Translations under genes and position numbers: made by a program
The notes under the pieces: model-generated
What the model saw: only the letters and a program-made list of their open reading frames with translations
The model's database searches: none
What the model was told of the DNA's origin: nothing
Shown: one piece after another, positions 33,496-41,156 of the stretch
How the letters are laid out: every line of letters begins with the position of its first letter
Numbering within the stretch: position 1 is the stretch's first letter
NCBI GenBank assembly: GCA_000703065.1
Contig: JNLK01000001.1
Coordinates: 558,001 to 622,000 of the forward strand
Length of the DNA stretch: 64,000 bases
From: Lachnospiraceae bacterium AC2029
GTDB lineage: Bacteria; Bacillota; Clostridia; Lachnospirales; Lachnospiraceae
Direction of reading: 5' to 3'

Positions 33496-34575
33496 TTACT
33501 CTCCGGACTCGTCTGTGCCTTCCGTCTCTCCGAACCGTTCCAGCAGCTTCTCACGGATCTCCTGCTCCGGGATCTCACGGATGGCGGAGATCATCCGACC
33601 GTCTGCCAGAAGCCGGTAAGCCTCTTCATCCGGGATCCCTCTGGACCGGAAATACAGCAGCGTCTCTTCGGAAAGGTCTCCGATGGTAGCACCATGGGTA
33701 CCCTCCACATTTTCCTCCTGACAGAGGATCAGCGGAATGGTCTGATTCACGATGTCCTCATCCAGAAGGAGCACATCCTCCCGCTCATCTCCCTTGGAAC
33801 CGGAACAGCCCCGGATGAAGTCGATGGTTCCGCGGAAGGCCTTCGTCGAACCTGCACGGAGCACGCCGTTGACCTTGATCTCACTTTCCGTATCCACGCC
33901 CCGGTGACGGGCCACGTAGTTGATATCCACCTTCTGGTCCTGACCTGCGATGTAGGCAGTATCGATCTCCAGACGGCTTCTGTCTCCGCGAAGATCCGCA
34001 GCCACGCCGAAGCAGGCTTCCTTCCGTCCCAGGGTGATCTGAAGCAGGGAGAATTCACTTTCCTTTCCCAGAACCGCTGCCACGTCACAGTAAGCAGTGG
34101 CGGTCTCGGCAGAATCACAGACCTGTACCAGATGAACCTTGGCGCCGTCCTCGATCAGTAGGCGTGTCTCCACTGCCACGGTCGCTTCCGGAACCATATA
34201 CATGACAACGGTCGTCTCGCTGTCCTTCCGGGCCACCACCTGGTACCGTCCTGCTGTCAGCTCGCCTTCAGTTCCGAAGATCCGGAAGACTGCCGGACGT
34301 TCCGGACGTACACCCACCGTTGCGGTGATCGTCACCGGTTCCACAGGACATCCTGCGATCCAGTTGGCAAACTCCGTGCCCATACCGGATTCGGCGGACA
34401 GCAGACGCTCCACATCCTCCGCCTCCAGCAGAGCACTGTCCGAGATCTCTCCCGGAAGTTCCACCTCGGTCAGAGCCTCGTCGGCATCATCGGTCACGCC
34501 GATCTCTGTATCATTGATCCGCAGCCACCGCCATGTAGGCGCCGGAAGCGGATTGACCTTAATCATTTCTGACAT
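33496..34575 (-). CDS. sufD: Fe-S cluster assembly scaffold subunit SufD
   Basis: 359 residues from ATG 34575 (AAAGGA 7 nt upstream; another ATG 6 nt earlier is too close to the site). Forms the SufBC2D complex. The C-terminal half is the SufBD beta-helix (RGVDTESEIKVNGVLRAGSTKAFRG, then FIRGCSGSKGDEREDVLLLD) and the TIGDLSEETLLYFRSRGIPDEEA tail shared with SufB. The N-terminal half is poorly conserved, as usual for SufD. Ends with an acidic tail. Next to sufB (71 nt). Confidence 0.92.
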   Translation of the reverse strand: MSEMIKVNPLPAPTWRWLRINDTEIGVTDDADEALTEVELPGEISDSALLEAEDVERLLSAESGMGTEFANWIAGCPVEPVTITATVGVRPERPAVFRIFGTEGELTAGRYQVVARKDSETTVVMYMVPEATVAVETRLLIEDGAKVHLVQVCDSAETATAYCDVAAVLGKESEFSLLQITLGRKEACFGVAADLRGDRSRLEIDTAYIAGQDQKVDINYVARHRGVDTESEIKVNGVLRAGSTKAFRGTIDFIRGCSGSKGDEREDVLLLDEDIVNQTIPLILCQEENVEGTHGATIGDLSEETLLYFRSRGIPDEEAYRLLADGRMISAIREIPEQEIREKLLERFGETEGTDESGE

Positions 34576-34646
34576 ATTCATATCCTTTCTGGATAATGTA
34601 TAATAACTGGCTGATTTACGGATCGCTCCATGCTTCGGGGCTTAAA

Positions 34647-36068
34647 TCATCCCATGCTCCCTTTCATCTCCAATCGGATCAGGTTGTTCATCTCCACCGC
34701 GTACTCCAGCGGAAGCTCCTTGGATACGGTATCCGCGAATCCGCTGACGATCATGGCCCTTGCGTCTTCCTCGGAGATACCACGGGACATGAGGTAGAAG
34801 ACTGCCTCGTCGCTGATCTTTCCGATCTTCGCCTCGTGGCCGATCTGTGCGTCCTTGGTCCTGACATCCATGGCCGGGATGGTATCGGACTGGGAAATGT
34901 CATCCAGCATAAGGGATGAGCAGTCCACCGCCGACTTGGCGCCGGTCGCATTCTTTCCAACCACCACCGCGCTCCGGAAGGTACTGATACCGCCGGACTT
35001 GGAGATGGATTTTGCATTCACCACGGAGGTGGTGTTCTTTCCCGTATGAACCACCTTCATACCGGTATCCAGATTCTGGTCTTCCCCGGCAAATGTAATG
35101 CCGGTGTACTCCATCCGGGAATTGTCGCCCTTCAGGATGGTCATGGGATACAGGTAGGACACGTGGGAACCGAAGGATCCGGAAACCCATTCCATGCGTC
35201 CGCCCTCTTCCACCGTTGCACGCTTGGTGTTCAGGTTGTACATATTCTTGGACCAGTTCTCGATGGTGGAGTACCGGAGTCTTGCGTTCTTTCCGACGAA
35301 GAGCTCCACACAGCCTGCGTGAAGGTTCGCGATATTGTATTTCGGTGCGGAGCATCCCTCGATGAAATGCAGATCCGCCCCTTCATCCACGATGATCAGC
35401 GTGTGCTCGAACTGACCGGCTCCCGGTGCATTTAACCGGAAATACGACTGCAGAGGGATCTCCACCGTCACCCCGGGCGGCACATAGACAAAGGAACCTC
35501 CGGACCATACCGCGCCGTGAAGTGCGGCGAACTTATGGTCACCGGGCGGAACCAGCTTCATAAAATGGGACCGGATCATATCCGCATATTCCCCGTGCAT
35601 GGCGGACTCCAGGTCCGTGTAGACCACGCCCAGTGCGGCAACCTCTTCCCGCACATTGTGGTATACTAGCTCGGAATCGTACTGCGCACCCACGCCTGCC
35701 AGGGACTCACGCTCTGCCTTGGGGATACCGAGGCGTTCGAAGGTATCCTTGATGTCCTGCGGAACCTCATCCCAGTCTGCGCTCATCTTGCCCTTCGGCT
35801 TTACGTAGGTAACGATATTGTCCATCTGAAGGCCGTCGATGGGCGGTCCCCAGTTCACCATTTCCGTTTCGATAAAGGTCTTCAGGGACTGTAGGCGGAA
35901 CTCCTTCATCCACTCGGGATCGTTCTTCTCCTCGGAGATCTGGAGTACGATCTCCGGGGTCAGTCCTGCTGCCACTTTATAATAATCTTCTTCGTTATAA
36001 CCATAGCGGAAGTCGTAGAGACTGCGGTCCACGTCTTCCACGTAGGTCTTGTCGTTTCTTTCTTCCAT
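34647..36068 (-). CDS. sufB: Fe-S cluster assembly scaffold subunit SufB
   Basis: 473 residues, full length and highly conserved. Core scaffold on which the cluster is built. Recognised by NPEWMKEFRLQSL-like KNDPEWMKEFRLQSL, GVVYTDLESA, FVYVPPGVTVEIPLQSYFRL, FIEGCSAPKYNIANLHAGCV and RTKDAQIGHEAKIGKISDEA. The Cys in EGCSAPKY and the His/Glu region near the C-terminus used in sulfur transfer are retained. GAGGACAGT precedes ATG. The 229-nt gap to sufC upstream contains the tandem repeat. Confidence 0.97.
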   Translation of the reverse strand: MEERNDKTYVEDVDRSLYDFRYGYNEEDYYKVAAGLTPEIVLQISEEKNDPEWMKEFRLQSLKTFIETEMVNWGPPIDGLQMDNIVTYVKPKGKMSADWDEVPQDIKDTFERLGIPKAERESLAGVGAQYDSELVYHNVREEVAALGVVYTDLESAMHGEYADMIRSHFMKLVPPGDHKFAALHGAVWSGGSFVYVPPGVTVEIPLQSYFRLNAPGAGQFEHTLIIVDEGADLHFIEGCSAPKYNIANLHAGCVELFVGKNARLRYSTIENWSKNMYNLNTKRATVEEGGRMEWVSGSFGSHVSYLYPMTILKGDNSRMEYTGITFAGEDQNLDTGMKVVHTGKNTTSVVNAKSISKSGGISTFRSAVVVGKNATGAKSAVDCSSLMLDDISQSDTIPAMDVRTKDAQIGHEAKIGKISDEAVFYLMSRGISEEDARAMIVSGFADTVSKELPLEYAVEMNNLIRLEMKGSMG

Positions 36069-36094
36069 ACTGTCCTCGTTCTTCTATGATAACC

Positions 36095-36290
36095 GTAAGA
36101 TCCTTCGCTTCGCTCAGGATGACATGGGTGATGCTCAGGATGACATGCACTTCGGCGTAAGATCCTTCGCTTCGCTCAGGATGACATGGGTGATGCTCAG
36201 GATGACATGCGCTTCGGCGTAAGATCCTTCGCTTCGCTCAGGATGACATGGGTGATGCTCAGGATGACATGGGTGATGCTCAGGATGACA
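36095..36290. repeat. Three-copy 62-bp tandem repeat inside the suf operon
   Basis: Units begin at 36095, 36157 and 36219 (period 62). Each starts GTAAGATCCTTCGCTTCGCT, contains an ATCCT...AGGAT hairpin and one or more copies of a 21-bp sub-repeat (ATGGGTGATGCTCAGGATGA plus C). The third unit has an extra sub-repeat. It fills the sufC-sufB intergenic gap. Confidence 0.9.
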
Positions 36291-36297
36291 TTGGATA

Positions 36298-37038
36298 TTA
36301 TGACATGTACTTCTCGAAGCCCTCGTTGTTGATCTCGTCAACAAGGCTCGCATCTCCGGTCTTCACCAGACGTCCGTCCACCAGAATGTGTGTCACATCC
36401 ACATTCAGCGCCTCCAGGATCCGGGTGCTGTGGGTGATGATGATCAGTGCGCCCTGGCTGGTGGCCTGGAATTCCTTCACGCCCTCGGACACGATCCGTA
36501 CCGCATCCACGTCCAGACCGGAATCCGTCTCGTCCAGGATGGCAAGAGAGGGATTCAGCATCAGCATCTGCAGGATCTCAGCCTTCTTCTTCTCACCGCC
36601 GGAGAAGCCCACATTCAGGTCGCGGTCCGCATAGGACTTGTCCATTCCCAGCAGAGCCATCTTCTTCTCCAGGCTCTTGCGGAACTCCCAGAGACGAGCA
36701 CGCTTTCCGGTTCTCTGATCCAGTGCATTCCGGATGAAATTGGAAAGAGAAATACCCGGCACCTCGATGGGATTCTGGAAGGACAGGAACATTCCCGCCT
36801 TCGCCCTGTCGGTTGCGGATTCCTCTGTCAGATCCTTTCCGTCGAAGAGAACCTTACCGGAGGTGATCTCATACGCCGGGTTTCCCATCATGGCGTGGCC
36901 AAGCGTGGACTTTCCGGCTCCGTTCGGTCCCATGATGACATGGGTCTCACCCTGTCCCACGGAAAGGTCGATCCCGTGCAGGATCTCCTTCTCACCTACA
37001 TTTACGTGCAGGTCCTGTATCTCTAATAACTTTGACAT
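36298..37038 (-). CDS. sufC: Fe-S assembly ATPase SufC
   Basis: 246 residues. ABC-type ATPase that drives conformational change in SufBC2D. Walker A MGPNGAGKSTLGHAMMG, signature FSGGEKKKAEILQMLML, Walker B LAILDETDSGLDVDA, and the switch His in ITHSTRIL are all present. AGGAGGATAGT precedes the ATG. First gene of the suf operon; the amidohydrolase gene upstream is on the same strand, 125 nt away, across a gap with two small hairpins. Confidence 0.96.
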   Translation of the reverse strand: MSKLLEIQDLHVNVGEKEILHGIDLSVGQGETHVIMGPNGAGKSTLGHAMMGNPAYEITSGKVLFDGKDLTEESATDRAKAGMFLSFQNPIEVPGISLSNFIRNALDQRTGKRARLWEFRKSLEKKMALLGMDKSYADRDLNVGFSGGEKKKAEILQMLMLNPSLAILDETDSGLDVDAVRIVSEGVKEFQATSQGALIIITHSTRILEALNVDVTHILVDGRLVKTGDASLVDEINNEGFEKYMS

Positions 37039-37163
37039 ACTATCCTCCTTGATCCGGCTTACCGCCGGTCTCTTATCTCATGATTGCCCGAAGATCCGGG
37101 CTGTGTATCCTGTACCTGCGGGTGTTCCCACCCGGTGTATTCCGTATCGCATTCGCTCTGTCG

Positions 37164-38147
37164 TCAGGCGGTCCCGGTCAGTCCCAGAAGCTGCTTTGCA
37201 TTTCCGGCAAGGATCTTCTCCTTCTCCTGTTCTGTCAGGGACATGGCCCGGATCCGATTTACATAATCTCTTTGTTCTGCCCAGGGGCTGTCGGTTGCGA
37301 AAAGCACCCGGTCCTCTCCCAGTGCATGTACCAGCTCCACAAACTTCTCATCCGTCAGCATCCGGAAGCCGTACTTCTCGTCCTGAGGCGTCAGCCACTC
37401 GATCTCCCCGATGGAGAAGGCCGTATCCACCCACAGGGGACGTCCCGCCAGCTTCGTCAGCACCTCATCCCAGTTGTTCCAGCCACCCATATGGGCCGCC
37501 ACCAGCTTCGGGGGCGCCACGATATCCATGACCCGCACGATGCTGTCCACGGTACAGCACACCGGCGGATAAAGCCCGATGTCGGTTCCCGCATGGGTCA
37601 CGATGATCAGGTCCAGCTCACTGGCATAATCGATCAGACGCATGGTCCTTTCATCATCGAACATGATCCCGTAATAATCGGGGTGAAGCTTGATGCCCTT
37701 AAAGCCCAGCTCCTTCACCTGCCGCAGCAACACCCGGTAGTTCTCCGCTGCAGGATGGATCCCCGCGAAGGAAAGGATCCCGGTCTCGTCCACAGTCTCA
37801 TTCTGCGTCGCCGCGGACAGATTGATGTGCGCCACCTTCTCCGGATTCGTCACCACGGGAAGGACGATGGAAAGGTCTACCCCCGCATCCTTCATGGACT
37901 CTCGGAGTTCCCTCACCGTTCCGCCCGTGAAGGGTCTGGAACCGCTGTCCCGGGATAGCTGTGCCAGCGCCCGCTCCGCGATCTTCTCCGGAAATGTATG
38001 CACATGAAAATCGATCACCCGAAGGTTCTCGGCGCCTGCCTTCAGCCGGTCCCAGGAGGCTTCTCTTCTCTCCCTTGCCGCCTGCAGCCGCTGCTCCATT
38101 TCCTCCGGAGTCGGGATCACTCCCTCAAACATGCTACGATATTTCAT
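37164..38147 (-). CDS. Amidohydrolase-family (TIM-barrel metal-dependent hydrolase) protein
   Basis: 327 residues from ATG 38147 (GAGGTGG close upstream; TTG at 38165 is less likely). Amidohydrolase_2-type barrel related to decarboxylases and uronate isomerase-like enzymes. Metal-site motifs: IDFHVHTFP (HxH), LGFKGIKLHPDYYG, IIVTHAGTD, VAAHMGGWNNWDE, and the final Asp in LFATDSPWAEQRDYV. All expected ligands are seen, so it is probably active, but substrate cannot be told. The N-terminal 45 residues form a charged helical extension. Sits between the YhaN-like ATPase operon and sufC. Confidence 0.85.
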   Translation of the reverse strand: MKYRSMFEGVIPTPEEMEQRLQAARERREASWDRLKAGAENLRVIDFHVHTFPEKIAERALAQLSRDSGSRPFTGGTVRELRESMKDAGVDLSIVLPVVTNPEKVAHINLSAATQNETVDETGILSFAGIHPAAENYRVLLRQVKELGFKGIKLHPDYYGIMFDDERTMRLIDYASELDLIIVTHAGTDIGLYPPVCCTVDSIVRVMDIVAPPKLVAAHMGGWNNWDEVLTKLAGRPLWVDTAFSIGEIEWLTPQDEKYGFRMLTDEKFVELVHALGEDRVLFATDSPWAEQRDYVNRIRAMSLTEQEKEKILAGNAKQLLGLTGTA

Positions 38148-38219
38148 TTCCACCTCTCTATGCAAATGAGCCGGCGGCCGTTCTTCTCCGGCCCCAGATC
38201 TGCTCTTTGCTTACACAGA

Positions 38220-38249
38220 AAGCGCCCCCGCCCAGCGGCGGGGGTGCTT
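38220..38249 (-). terminator. Terminator of the SbcC/YhaN-like gene
   Basis: AAGCGCCCCCGCC (38220-38232) pairs with GGCGGGGGTGCTT (38237-38249) around CAGC, 13 bp with one G-T pair, followed on the minus strand by TTTC. It is 5 bp after the stop at 38255. Confidence 0.85.
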
Positions 38250-38254
38250 CCTTC

Positions 38255-39946
38255 TTACAGACTCACACAATTGTAGGTTATGCTTCTTGCATCCATGGCG
38301 CGTCTCAGATAAGCGTCGGATGTCATCACAACGATCTGCTCCTGCTTCATGTCTGCCAGCACATTCAGGAACGCACTTGCGTCCGCTTCACCGGTAAACT
38401 GTACCACGTCGTCGATCACCAGCGGCAGCTGTTCCTCGCCCATCCGGTTTGCGATACTGAGACGGACTGCCAGATATACACGGGCTGCCAGATCATCCGG
38501 CAGAACCTCCAGGGCAAACTCTCCGCCCGGTCCCTTGACCATAAGGCCCTCGGATGCGCTGAAGCTGATCTCGTCGAAACGTCCGCCGGTCAGCGGCTGT
38601 ACATACTCGGAAATATACGGGATGAAGGTCTTTGCAGCCTGCTCCTGATACTTTCTGGAAAGTCCCTCGATGGTGCTGATGGCCAAACGGATGGAACGGA
38701 TCTCCTCCTCCAGCTCGCTCTTCTTCTTGAAGACCTGGTTGAATTCCTTCTTCAGCTTGTCACGCTGCATCTTACGCTCCAGAAGCGCAGACTCCTCCGC
38801 CTTCAGTTCATCCTTCTTTGCGGAATATTCCTTGGCAAAGGTCATGTCGAACTCTGCCTCTTCCTTCTTCTCATTTTCCTCTTCCAGCTCCTCGAGCACA
38901 CGGTTGAAGTCATCCTCGGTAGGCACCTCCACCTCTTCATCCTCGAAGTAGCCCTTGGCCCGGAAGCCGTCCAGCATGGTAATGATAACGAACAGCGCCG
39001 TGAAGATCACGAAGAGCTTCCGTACCGCATCATCAAAGGGGATCAGATAGACGATGGCTGCGATCACGCCGATGACGAAGATACCCGTCAGCAGGATCAC
39101 GAAGAAGTTGTCCGTGATCTTCTTTTTCTTCTCGGTCTCTTCCTCTTCGACCGCACCGTAGGTCTTCTCCGCCTCCGTCAGACGTGTCAGTCGCTTGTCC
39201 AGCTCCTCGTCCGCCTGATAGGTAACGGTACCGTCCTCATTTTCCACAATTTTTCTTGCCACACGCTTCCGCTTGGCAGCCTCGATGGCGAAATCATCCG
39301 TCAGCTGACGCAGTGCCTTCTTGTTCCGGGCCAGCGCCTCATCCACATCGTCATACTGCTCGATCTTCTCGGTCAGATCCTCCAGACGGCGTACCAGCGG
39401 CTGGGGGCTGTATTTCTTCTGCTCCTCCTTTAGGAACCGGATGGCCTTCTCCCGGTTCAGGGAGCCGCTTCCGGTCTGGATCTTATTGCCCAGGTATTCG
39501 GTCAGCTCGTCGGACGGACTTCCGCTGTCCTCGGCGATCACATAGGTATCCTGATAGGCGTTCTTGTCTGTTGTAATGACGGTTCCTGCCAGCGTGTCCT
39601 GGTTCTTCAGGGTCATCTCCCGTCCGGTCTGCACATCCAGCACGGAGGTCTTCTTCGCTCCTGCCAGGAAGGACCGGTCGATCAGATAGGTCTTGTCATC
39701 CTGCTTGGCATAGCCGGTTCCGGAATAACGGCTCCGTCCCTCCGGCTTGCAGAAATCGTAGGCCCTGTGGTTCGGATTGTCCCCGGCCTGCTTGCGGATA
39801 CCGTACAGGATTCCGGTGATGAACTCCCGGATGGTGGTCTTTCCGGAGCCCTTCTCGCCTTCGATCAGATTGATCCCCGGCTGCAGGTCGATCTCCTCAT
39901 TATGAAATTTACCGAAATCTCTCAGTAAAAGTTTTGTCAGATACAT
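38255..39946 (-). CDS. SbcC/YhaN-like SMC-type ATPase with a membrane hairpin
   Basis: 563 residues, short for the family. Walker A at 30-38 (GEKGSGKTT) follows a Rad50-type N-terminus (LLLRDFGKFHNEEIDLQPGI). A coiled coil runs 180-275, then two membrane segments at about 281-302 and 308-326 replace the usual hook, then a second coil to about 460. Walker B is PLVIDDVVQF. The ABC signature, normally LSGGT/Q, is replaced by LPDDLAARVYLAVRLS, so the Ser-Gly-Gly is missing. It starts 1 nt after the SbcD-like gene and is surely its partner. The membrane hairpin would hold a DNA- or RNA-binding ATPase at the membrane; function unknown. Confidence 0.82.
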   Translation of the reverse strand: MYLTKLLLRDFGKFHNEEIDLQPGINLIEGEKGSGKTTIREFITGILYGIRKQAGDNPNHRAYDFCKPEGRSRYSGTGYAKQDDKTYLIDRSFLAGAKKTSVLDVQTGREMTLKNQDTLAGTVITTDKNAYQDTYVIAEDSGSPSDELTEYLGNKIQTGSGSLNREKAIRFLKEEQKKYSPQPLVRRLEDLTEKIEQYDDVDEALARNKKALRQLTDDFAIEAAKRKRVARKIVENEDGTVTYQADEELDKRLTRLTEAEKTYGAVEEEETEKKKKITDNFFVILLTGIFVIGVIAAIVYLIPFDDAVRKLFVIFTALFVIITMLDGFRAKGYFEDEEVEVPTEDDFNRVLEELEEENEKKEEAEFDMTFAKEYSAKKDELKAEESALLERKMQRDKLKKEFNQVFKKKSELEEEIRSIRLAISTIEGLSRKYQEQAAKTFIPYISEYVQPLTGGRFDEISFSASEGLMVKGPGGEFALEVLPDDLAARVYLAVRLSIANRMGEEQLPLVIDDVVQFTGEADASAFLNVLADMKQEQIVVMTSDAYLRRAMDARSITYNCVSL

Positions 39947-39947
39947 A

Positions 39948-41006
39948 TTATTCTCCCGCTCTGATCAGGGCTTCCAGGCCGTAACGACGCGCCTTCTCTC
40001 TGATCTTCTCGTCTACCGTGTAGCTTTCCTCGATCTCACGCACGAAGCTGCCGACCATATTTGCATCATTTTCCGCTCTGAGCAGATCCTGTTCCCTGGA
40101 GGAAATGGTCTGGTCGTCGATCTCGTAAATGTTAAAGCGCTTCTTCAGTCGCGTGAAATCCGGCTTCAGAGCCTCGGATGCAAAGCCGCGCATCACGATG
40201 CTGTAGATGTTCTTATAGCCCATCTTCATCATCTTCTCTTCCGCGAGCCTTACCAGCTCCTCTCCGGAAATGTCGGGCTTCAGGTCAAACGTAAACCGGA
40301 TGTAATTTCTCGTTGCCACGGGGCACCAGGTAATGTAGGTTCCCTGATTGGTCATCTCTCCGAATACATAGCCGTGCTTTCCCTGATCCGTAACGGACAG
40401 CGGCTCCGGCGATCCGGAGTAGGCCATACGGTTCTTCAGGATATGGATCGGTTTTCTGGAACCGCCCAGCGCTACATAGTCATATCCCTTCCGCGCGAGG
40501 ATCTCTCTCTTGAAGGGCATGTGGTCAGCGTCTCCGCCGTGGGCCAGCAGGATGTTATAGGCACTCTCTCTGCCGGGTCCGATGGTTTCAAGAATGTTCT
40601 CTCTGTGCTCCGGCTGACCGTAGCTGTAACCGGTCACACAGGTGTTGATGCCCTTCAGGTAGGCATTGGTCGTTTTCTCTCTCGGGAAGACCACCGTCTT
40701 TGACTTGAACTCGTAGGTCTCCATCGGGGATCCGGGAGCGATATAGTCCGCACCGCCTGCGATCAGAAGGGTTCTGGTATGTTCCAGGGTACTGAGCCTC
40801 TCATCCAGCCAGTCCAGCTGCTCCACCGTCGGGGGCGCAGCAAAAAGATTGCCGGCGATCAGGAGCAGCTGCACTTCTTTCTCATTGCAGTCGGCAAGTA
40901 CACGTTCGAAGGTGGTTCCAATCTCCTTCGCGCGGTCCTCGCTCCAGTCCTTTCCCTGATCCGGCACGTACCCAAGATAAACATCGGAAATATGAATGAA
41001 TTTCAT
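39948..41006 (-). CDS. SbcD/YhaO-like protein with degenerate metallophosphoesterase site
   Basis: 352 residues from ATG 41006 (AAAAGGA upstream). The fold follows SbcD/Mre11 from residue 1: KFIHISDVYLG, LLLIAGNLF, LLIAGGADYI, ILLAHGG and YVALGGSRKPIHI. Against the family pattern, DxH keeps Asp8 but has Tyr10; GDLFD has Asn53; GNHD has Gly85-Ala86; GHxH has Gly182 and Arg184. Only Asp8 and His156 of the metal ligands remain, so nuclease activity is unlikely. The C-terminal capping region resembles YhaO. Cotranscribed with the membrane SbcC-like ATPase. Possibly a regulatory or DNA-end-sensing pseudoenzyme. Confidence 0.82.
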   Translation of the reverse strand: MKFIHISDVYLGYVPDQGKDWSEDRAKEIGTTFERVLADCNEKEVQLLLIAGNLFAAPPTVEQLDWLDERLSTLEHTRTLLIAGGADYIAPGSPMETYEFKSKTVVFPREKTTNAYLKGINTCVTGYSYGQPEHRENILETIGPGRESAYNILLAHGGDADHMPFKREILARKGYDYVALGGSRKPIHILKNRMAYSGSPEPLSVTDQGKHGYVFGEMTNQGTYITWCPVATRNYIRFTFDLKPDISGEELVRLAEEKMMKMGYKNIYSIVMRGFASEALKPDFTRLKKRFNIYEIDDQTISSREQDLLRAENDANMVGSFVREIEESYTVDEKIREKARRYGLEALIRAGE

Positions 41007-41102
41007 CTTGTCCTGTCCTTTTCTCACAACATTCGGAGCCGTGTCGCAGACCGGCTCACATAGATACCGCTATTATAAACTATTCGGGGCAAGGATGCAA
41101 AC

Positions 41103-41138
41103 AAAAAAAGCCCGATATCTGCTACGATATCGAGCTTT
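41103..41138 (-). terminator. Terminator of the NRPS-AAA-glgX operon
   Basis: On the minus strand AAGC-CGATATC pairs with GATATCG-GCTT with one internal mismatch, then seven T (41109-41103). It lies 19 bp after the glgX stop. Confidence 0.85.
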
Positions 41139-41156
41139 CCTTCTCATATTTCCTTC

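Noticed and set aside
36095-36290. Possible CRISPR array
   Set aside because: Repeats are contiguous 62-bp tandems without unique spacers, and no cas genes are nearby.
38255-41006. Standard SbcCD nuclease
   Set aside because: Too short, hook region replaced by membrane segments, and most nuclease metal ligands are missing.
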